7,216 nt of DNA from Mycobacteriaceae bacterium. Its GTDB lineage: Bacteria > Actinomycetota > Actinomycetes > Mycobacteriales > Mycobacteriaceae. Positions within the stretch are counted from its first letter, which is position 1. Each line of letters begins with the position of its first letter. Positions 3,433 through 7,216 of the stretch are shown here, piece by piece. Below the pieces are notes generated by a model. It was given only the letters and a program-made list of their open reading frames with translations. It did no database searches and was not told the origin of the DNA. The stretch lies in the NCBI GenBank assembly GCA_019242135.1, contig JAFAWC010000342.1, forward strand, positions 1 to 7,216. Direction: 5' to 3'. A program made the position numbers and the translations under genes.

Positions 3433-6134
3433 CCATGTTCGAGCAGCCCATGCTGCCGAAGGACACAGAAGAAAAACCCGCCGCCGCACCGGCCAAGCGC
3501 CCATCGCGGTGGTCGCCATCGAACTGGTCGGTGCGCTGGAAGGTGTTGGCGATGGTCGTCATCCCGGTGGCGCTCGCCGTGGCGTTTGGCGGTCTGCGGG
3601 TCTACGACAACGTCACCGACGCCCGCGATCTGCGCCTCGCCGCCGACCGCGCCGGAATGATCCGCCCGATCGAGAACTACACCGGTGCTCTGGAAAGCGC
3701 TGTGCTGGCGTATGCGACCGCGGCCGACGGCCCGGTGGCGCGCAGGGCGTTCGACGACGCCAAGTCGGAGCTTTCCGGCAAACTCGCCAACACCAATGTC
3801 GACGGTGACGTTCGGGCGGGTATCACGACGCTGCTGAACGGCGGCCCCGCGCTGCTGGACCGGGTGGCGTCCAACAGCATCGGTTTGCGCGACACCGTGA
3901 CGACGTACGCGCCGATCCTGCTGACAGCCGAGGACGCGATCGACGGGTCGGTCCGCGTCAACGACGAAAGGCTGCGCGCCGAGGCGCAGGGACTCGGCCG
4001 AGCTGTCGGTGCCCGCGGCCAGATGTTCATGCAGAAACTGATGGTCAGCCGGGGCGGCGAGGTGCCCGATCCCGAACTCCGCACGTCGATGATCACGCTC
4101 GCCGGAACCGAGCCGTCGACGCTGTTCGGCATGAATGAGGTGGTCGGGGCAGGTTCGCCGGACGCCAAGACGCTGCAGGACCAGATGGTCGCCCGGATGG
4201 CCACCATCTCCGATCCGGCGGCCGCGTTAGTCGGCAACCAGGACCTGCTGGGATCGCTGCAGTCCACGGAGGACATCGCCAACAAGGTCATCGACAACAC
4301 GACGTCATCGATCAGCGCCGCAATGAACAAGCCGGCGGCGTCGGCGCGTAACGCGGCGATTCGCGACTCGGCGATCGTGCTGGGCGCGATCGTGGTGGTG
4401 TCGCTGCTGGTGTTGCTCGTGGCCCGGACGCTGGTGCGGCCCCTGCGCCGGCTTCGCGAGGGCGCATTGCGGGTGGCGCACGAGGAGCTGCCCGCCGAGG
4501 TCGAGCGCATCAGGGCGGGCGAAGAACCAGGGGAGATCGATCCGATCCCGGTATACAGCACCGAGGAGATCGGTCAAGTCGCCCACGCCGTCGATGACCT
4601 GCACGAGCAAGCACTGATAATGGCGGCCGAGCAGGCACAGCTGCAGTTCCACGTCAGCGACATGTTCGAGACGTTGTCGCGGCGCAGCCGCTCGCTGGTG
4701 GACCAGCAACTGTCGGTGATCGATGACCTGGAACGCGACGAAGACGACCCGCAGCGGCTGGAGGCCCTGTTCAAGCTCGACCACCTCGCCTCCCGGATGC
4801 GTCGCAACGGAGCCAACCTTCTCGTTTTGGCCGGTGCGAAGGCCCAGCGCGATCAGGCCGAGCCCGTGCCGGTTGCCGCGGTCATCAACGCCGCCGCCTC
4901 GCAGGTGGAGGACTACCAGCGCGTCGTGATCACGACGGTGCCCGACAGTTCGGTGGTCGGGTCCGCGGCCCACGACATCATCCATCTCGTCGCCGAACTC
5001 ATCGACAACGCGCTGCGCTACTCGCCACCTGCATCGGAGGTGCGCGTGTCGGCGGTGCACACCGGCAACCGGGGAATCGTCATCGAAGTGCGCGACACCG
5101 GGCTCGGAATGACCGAGAGCGACCTGAGGATGGCCAATACACGACTGGAATCAGGCGGGGAGGTCACGCCGTACACCACCCGGCACATGGGGCTGTTCGT
5201 GGCGGGCCGACTGGCTCGTCAGTACGGGCTGGTGGTGCGACTGCGCAGCGCGGTGGCAGGCGATCCCCGCTCGGGAACGACCGCCGGAGTGTTTGTTCCC
5301 GCCGAACTGGTCGCTCGCAGGGGGCCTGGGGAGGACACCGGAAGCCCCTCACAGGACATGTACCCGCACACCGTGGCGGCCTCCGGCCGCCAGGACCTGG
5401 TCAGTTCCGGCGCGCCGCACGGCGGGTCGGCCCTGTTCGGTGAGCCGTACCGCAACGGCAGCACATCGGCGCACGACGAGTCGCCCCTTCCCCAGCGCGA
5501 ACCTGGGGCCAGCGGCATTGTCGGTGCCCCGGAGGCGACGCCCACCGCACCCCGCGCACCCTCCGACACATCCGCATTCTTCTCGTCGCGGGAACGCGAA
5601 AAGCGGGGGGCCGGCGCTGACGAGGAGCGAAGACCGGCGCCTGACGAACAGATGGCCGGGCAGCAGACGGCCACGCCGGACGAGCCGCAGCCGACCACCT
5701 CGCCGCCGTCGTCACCACGGGGCGACACCGACGTCATCTTCCAGCGGATGGTGTCGGAATGGCTGATCGATCCGACAGAGCTGATGGAGCCGATGCAGTC
5801 GTGGGAGTCGGTGTGGGACAGCGGCTGGGCGGCCGCCGAACAGGCCGAACAGGCGCACGTCGAGCGGCGCACGGACCAGGGCCTCCCCGTGCGCGAACCC
5901 GGCGCCCGGCTGGTGCCGGGCTCGGCGCAAGCACCCGCCGGCAGAAAGCCCAACGGCGCCGCGCACCGCAGGCCCGACGACGAGAACGGCGACGCGGCCG
6001 GCGGCGCTCACCGCGACGCCGAGACCATCCGGACGTCGCTGTCCAGTCACCACAGCGGGGTACGCGCAGGCCGATCACACGCCCGCGAAGAGCACACCGA
6101 GTGGGGCCCGGGTGCCGGTGAGGATGACCAATGA
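3429..6134 (+). CDS. Membrane sensor histidine-kinase-like protein of a conservon (CvnA type, Rv3365c-like)
   Basis: A 901-residue protein from the ATG at 3429. It has a cytosolic Pro/Lys-rich N-terminus, TM1 (about 37-57), an extracytoplasmic helical sensor region (about 58-314, possibly NIT-like), TM2 (about 315-334), a HAMP-like linker (332-400) and a helical dimerisation segment with [11 protein letters not shown] (450-460, His452). A HATPase domain follows: N-box [12 protein letters not shown] (523-534), G1 DTGLGM (556-561), a variant G2 [14 protein letters not shown] (587-600) and GTTAGVF (616-622). The ~275-residue tail is Pro/Ser/Glu/Arg-rich and probably disordered, except for [14 protein letters not shown] (768-781). 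Family members form a membrane complex with the next three products; kinase activity is not assured. The frame is open from an ATG at 3276, but residues before 3429 look non-coding and lack a ribosome site. It overlaps the uORF and the next gene by ATGA each. Confidence 0.9.
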   Translation: MTMFEQPMLPKDTEEKPAAAPAKRPSRWSPSNWSVRWKVLAMVVIPVALAVAFGGLRVYDNVTDARDLRLAADRAGMIRPIENYTGALESAVLAYATAADGPVARRAFDDAKSELSGKLANTNVDGDVRAGITTLLNGGPALLDRVASNSIGLRDTVTTYAPILLTAEDAIDGSVRVNDERLRAEAQGLGRAVGARGQMFMQKLMVSRGGEVPDPELRTSMITLAGTEPSTLFGMNEVVGAGSPDAKTLQDQMVARMATISDPAAALVGNQDLLGSLQSTEDIANKVIDNTTSSISAAMNKPAASARNAAIRDSAIVLGAIVVVSLLVLLVARTLVRPLRRLREGALRVAHEELPAEVERIRAGEEPGEIDPIPVYSTEEIGQVAHAVDDLHEQALIMAAEQAQLQFHVSDMFETLSRRSRSLVDQQLSVIDDLERDEDDPQRLEALFKLDHLASRMRRNGANLLVLAGAKAQRDQAEPVPVAAVINAAASQVEDYQRVVITTVPDSSVVGSAAHDIIHLVAELIDNALRYSPPASEVRVSAVHTGNRGIVIEVRDTGLGMTESDLRMANTRLESGGEVTPYTTRHMGLFVAGRLARQYGLVVRLRSAVAGDPRSGTTAGVFVPAELVARRGPGEDTGSPSQDMYPHTVAASGRQDLVSSGAPHGGSALFGEPYRNGSTSAHDESPLPQREPGASGIVGAPEATPTAPRAPSDTSAFFSSREREKRGAGADEERRPAPDEQMAGQQTATPDEPQPTTSPPSSPRGDTDVIFQRMVSEWLIDPTELMEPMQSWESVWDSGWAAAEQAEQAHVERRTDQGLPVREPGARLVPGSAQAPAGRKPNGAAHRRPDDENGDAAGGAHRDAETIRTSLSSHHSGVRAGRSHAREEHTEWGPGAGEDDQ

Positions 6135-6547
6135 GCCAGCCCGACCGCCGGACCGGTGACAGATCGCTCGACTGGCTGGTGTCCACGTTCGCGCGCGACG
6201 TACCGGGCGTGTCGCACGCGGTGCTGGTGTCCGCTGACGGGCTGCTGGTGGCTGCCAGTGAACACTTACCGGTCGAGCGGGCGGATCAGCTGGCCGCCGT
6301 CAGTTCGGGACTGGCGAGTCTGTCCACCGGGGCGGCGCAACTATTCGAAGGTGGCCGCGTCCTGCAGTCGGTGGTCGAGATGGAGAACGGCTATCTACTG
6401 CTGATGCGGGTCGGTGACGGGTCGCACCTGGCGGCACTCGCGTCCACGTCATGCGACATCGGCCAGGTCGGATACGAGATGGCAATTCTCGTCGAACGCG
6501 TTGGCGGCGTGGTGAAGTCGTCGCGGCGAGCGCCGCAGCCCTCGTGA
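6131..6547 (+). CDS. Roadblock/LC7 domain protein of the conservon (CvnB / MglB type, Rv3364c-like)
   Basis: A 138-residue single Roadblock/LC7 domain protein. [31 protein letters not shown] (13-43) is the typical first helix and beta-hairpin. The helix [26 protein letters not shown] (50-75), then [26 protein letters not shown] (79-104), and a final helix with [15 protein letters not shown] (111-125) complete the fold. By analogy with MglB it should dimerise and regulate the nucleotide state of the GTPase encoded two genes downstream. The ATG at 6131 overlaps the stop of the sensor gene (ATGA), with a GAGGAT ribosome site at 6121-6126 region. The M. tuberculosis homologue has been reported to act on host cathepsin G in macrophages; nothing here shows secretion (no signal peptide). 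Basic C-terminal tail SSRRAP. Confidence 0.92.
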   Translation: MSQPDRRTGDRSLDWLVSTFARDVPGVSHAVLVSADGLLVAASEHLPVERADQLAAVSSGLASLSTGAAQLFEGGRVLQSVVEMENGYLLLMRVGDGSHLAALASTSCDIGQVGYEMAILVERVGGVVKSSRRAPQPS

Positions 6548-6553
6548 GGTCCG

Positions 6554-6928
6554 ATGGACGCATCCCCTACGCCGGCGCCCCGCAAGAGACCGCATCTGGT
6601 GCGGCCGTACACTCTGACGGCCGGACGTACCACGGCGAGCGTTGCGCTGCCGCTGGAGGCACCGATCGAAGCCGACGAATCCGCGGGAGAGCACACCTGG
6701 CTTCCCAACGACGTGCGAGAGGACATTGTGACGCTGTGTGCGACCCGGCCCTCGGTAGCGGAGATCGCGGCCCGGCTCGACATCCCCTTGGGCGTCGCCA
6801 GGGTTCTGGTGTCAGATCTCGTGGAGTCAGGGCATCTGCGGGTGCTAGCGACACTTGACGACAGCTCGTCGGTCGACGAGCGGCGCGAATTGATCGGAAG
6901 GACGCTGCGTGGCCTCCGCGCGCTCTGA
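6554..6928 (+). CDS. DUF742 protein of the conservon (CvnC type, Rv3363c-like)
   Basis: A 124-residue DUF742 protein. The family hallmark VRPYTLTAGRT occurs at 16-26 after a Pro/Arg/Lys-rich start. The C-terminal half IVTLCATRPSVAEIAARLDIPLGVARVLVSDLVESGHLRVL (58-98) reads as a winged-helix/MarR-like helix-turn-helix, with SVAEIAARLDIPLGVARVLV as the HTH core. The biochemical role is not established; in Streptomyces conservons the C component associates with the sensor, Roadblock and GTPase partners. Whether the HTH-like half binds DNA is unknown. The start at 6554 follows the Roadblock stop by 6 nt, with GTGAGGT (6544-6550) as ribosome site straddling that stop. The 3' end overlaps the GTPase start by 20 nt. 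Confidence 0.9.
   Translation: MDASPTPAPRKRPHLVRPYTLTAGRTTASVALPLEAPIEADESAGEHTWLPNDVREDIVTLCATRPSVAEIAARLDIPLGVARVLVSDLVESGHLRVLATLDDSSSVDERRELIGRTLRGLRAL
6896..6902 (+). promoter_or_regulatory. Shine-Dalgarno GGAAGGA deciding the GTPase GTG start
   Basis: GGAAGGA lies inside the end of the DUF742 gene. Its AAGGA core ends 6 nt before the GTG at 6909. It supports that GTG over later in-frame codons and predicts independent plus coupled initiation of the GTPase. Confidence 0.65.
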
Positions 6929-7216
6929 GACGCACTCCGTCGCGTCGACCAAGATCGTCATCGCCGGCGGATTCGGCGCCGGCAAGACCACTTTCGTCGG
7001 CGCGGTGTCGGAGATCATGCCGTTGCGGACCGAGGCGATCCTCACCGAGGAGTCGGTGGGTGTCGACGAACTCGAGGCCACTCCGGACAAAAAGACCACC
7101 ACCGTCGCGATGGATTTCGGCCGGATCACGCTCGGCGACGAGGACCTGATCCTGTATTTGTTCGGGACGCCGGGCCAGCGGCGGTTCTGGTTCATGTGGG
7201 ATGACTTGGTGCGCGG
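6909..7216 (+). CDS. Small Ras/MglA-like GTP-binding protein of the conservon (CvnD type, Rv3362c-like), 3' end outside window
   Basis: The first 102 codons of a small GTPase; the family protein is about 190 residues, so roughly half is present. The Walker A/P-loop GGFGAGKTT lies at 20-28 (Lys26, Thr27) after the strand TKIVIAG (14-20). TTTVAMDFGRI (63-73) is the switch-I/beta-2 region, and LYLFGTPGQRRFWFMWDDLVR (82-102) is the beta-3/switch-II region, where the canonical Ras DTAGQ reads GTPGQ, as is usual for this family and MglA. The guanine-specificity NKxD and SAK motifs would lie beyond the edge. It is expected to be a membrane-associated switch controlled by the Roadblock partner. The GTG start overlaps the DUF742 gene by 20 nt and has the strong GGAAGGA site upstream. 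The start codon is inferred from homology and this site. Confidence 0.92.
   Translation, partial: MASARSETHSVASTKIVIAGGFGAGKTTFVGAVSEIMPLRTEAILTEESVGVDELEATPDKKTTTVAMDFGRITLGDEDLILYLFGTPGQRRFWFMWDDLVR

Noticed and set aside
2836..3519. 227-codon minus-strand frame across trmL and the intergenic region
   Set aside because: It overlaps trmL in a different frame and the operon leader; composition is typical of a shadow frame and no motif is seen.
3677..5953. Long minus-strand frames (3677-4561, 4305-5060, 5219-5953) within the sensor gene
   Set aside because: They mirror high-GC codon use of the sensor gene; none has recognisable domains or ribosome sites.
1..7216. tRNA/rRNA genes, CRISPR arrays, insertion sequences, phage attachment sites
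   Set aside because: Nearly the whole window is accounted for by conserved protein genes; no repeat-spacer pattern, transposase or tRNA-like fold was seen.

Overview
The window looks like chromosomal DNA from a mycobacterium, most likely a fast-growing or environmental one. The base composition is GC-rich, GTG starts are common, and the gene order matches from memory the M. tuberculosis block Rv3370c (dnaE2) - Rv3369 - Rv3368c - Rv3366 - Rv3365c - Rv3364c - Rv3363c - Rv3362c, with the same relative orientations. The PE_PGRS gene (Rv3367) that I recall between Rv3368c and Rv3366 is absent; those two neighbours converge here across only 11 bp. All locus matches are from recognition of protein sequence, not from a search.

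Left part (1-3119): the C-terminal half of the error-prone polymerase DnaE2 enters from the left edge. It converges, across a 40-bp gap holding a hairpin, on a small split-barrel flavin/F420-type protein of the Rv3369 family. That gene is divergent from a nitroreductase-family flavoprotein. Only 23 bp separate their start codons, and the two candidate -10 boxes lie on opposite strands and overlap, so both transcripts are probably leaderless. The nitroreductase converges on trmL, encoding a tRNA wobble-position 2'-O-methyltransferase.

Middle (3120-3428): a 309-bp region between the divergent trmL and the right-hand operon. It holds a TACAAT -10 candidate bracketed by a perfect 9-bp inverted repeat, a cluster of GAAC/GTTC half-sites, a run of small hairpins, and a 20-codon upstream ORF. 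The uORF has a strong Shine-Dalgarno sequence and overlaps the next gene by ATGA.

Right part (3429-7216): a tightly packed four-gene 'conservon' of the kind called cvnABCD in Streptomyces. It encodes a membrane histidine-kinase-like sensor, a Roadblock/LC7 protein, a DUF742 winged-helix-like protein and a small Ras/MglA-like GTPase, the last cut by the right edge. Junctions are ATGA overlap, 6-nt gap and 20-nt overlap, which indicates one translationally coupled operon. By analogy with conservons and MglA/MglB systems, the four products are expected to form a membrane-associated G-protein-like signalling complex. The least expected part is the structured leader and coupled uORF in front of this operon.
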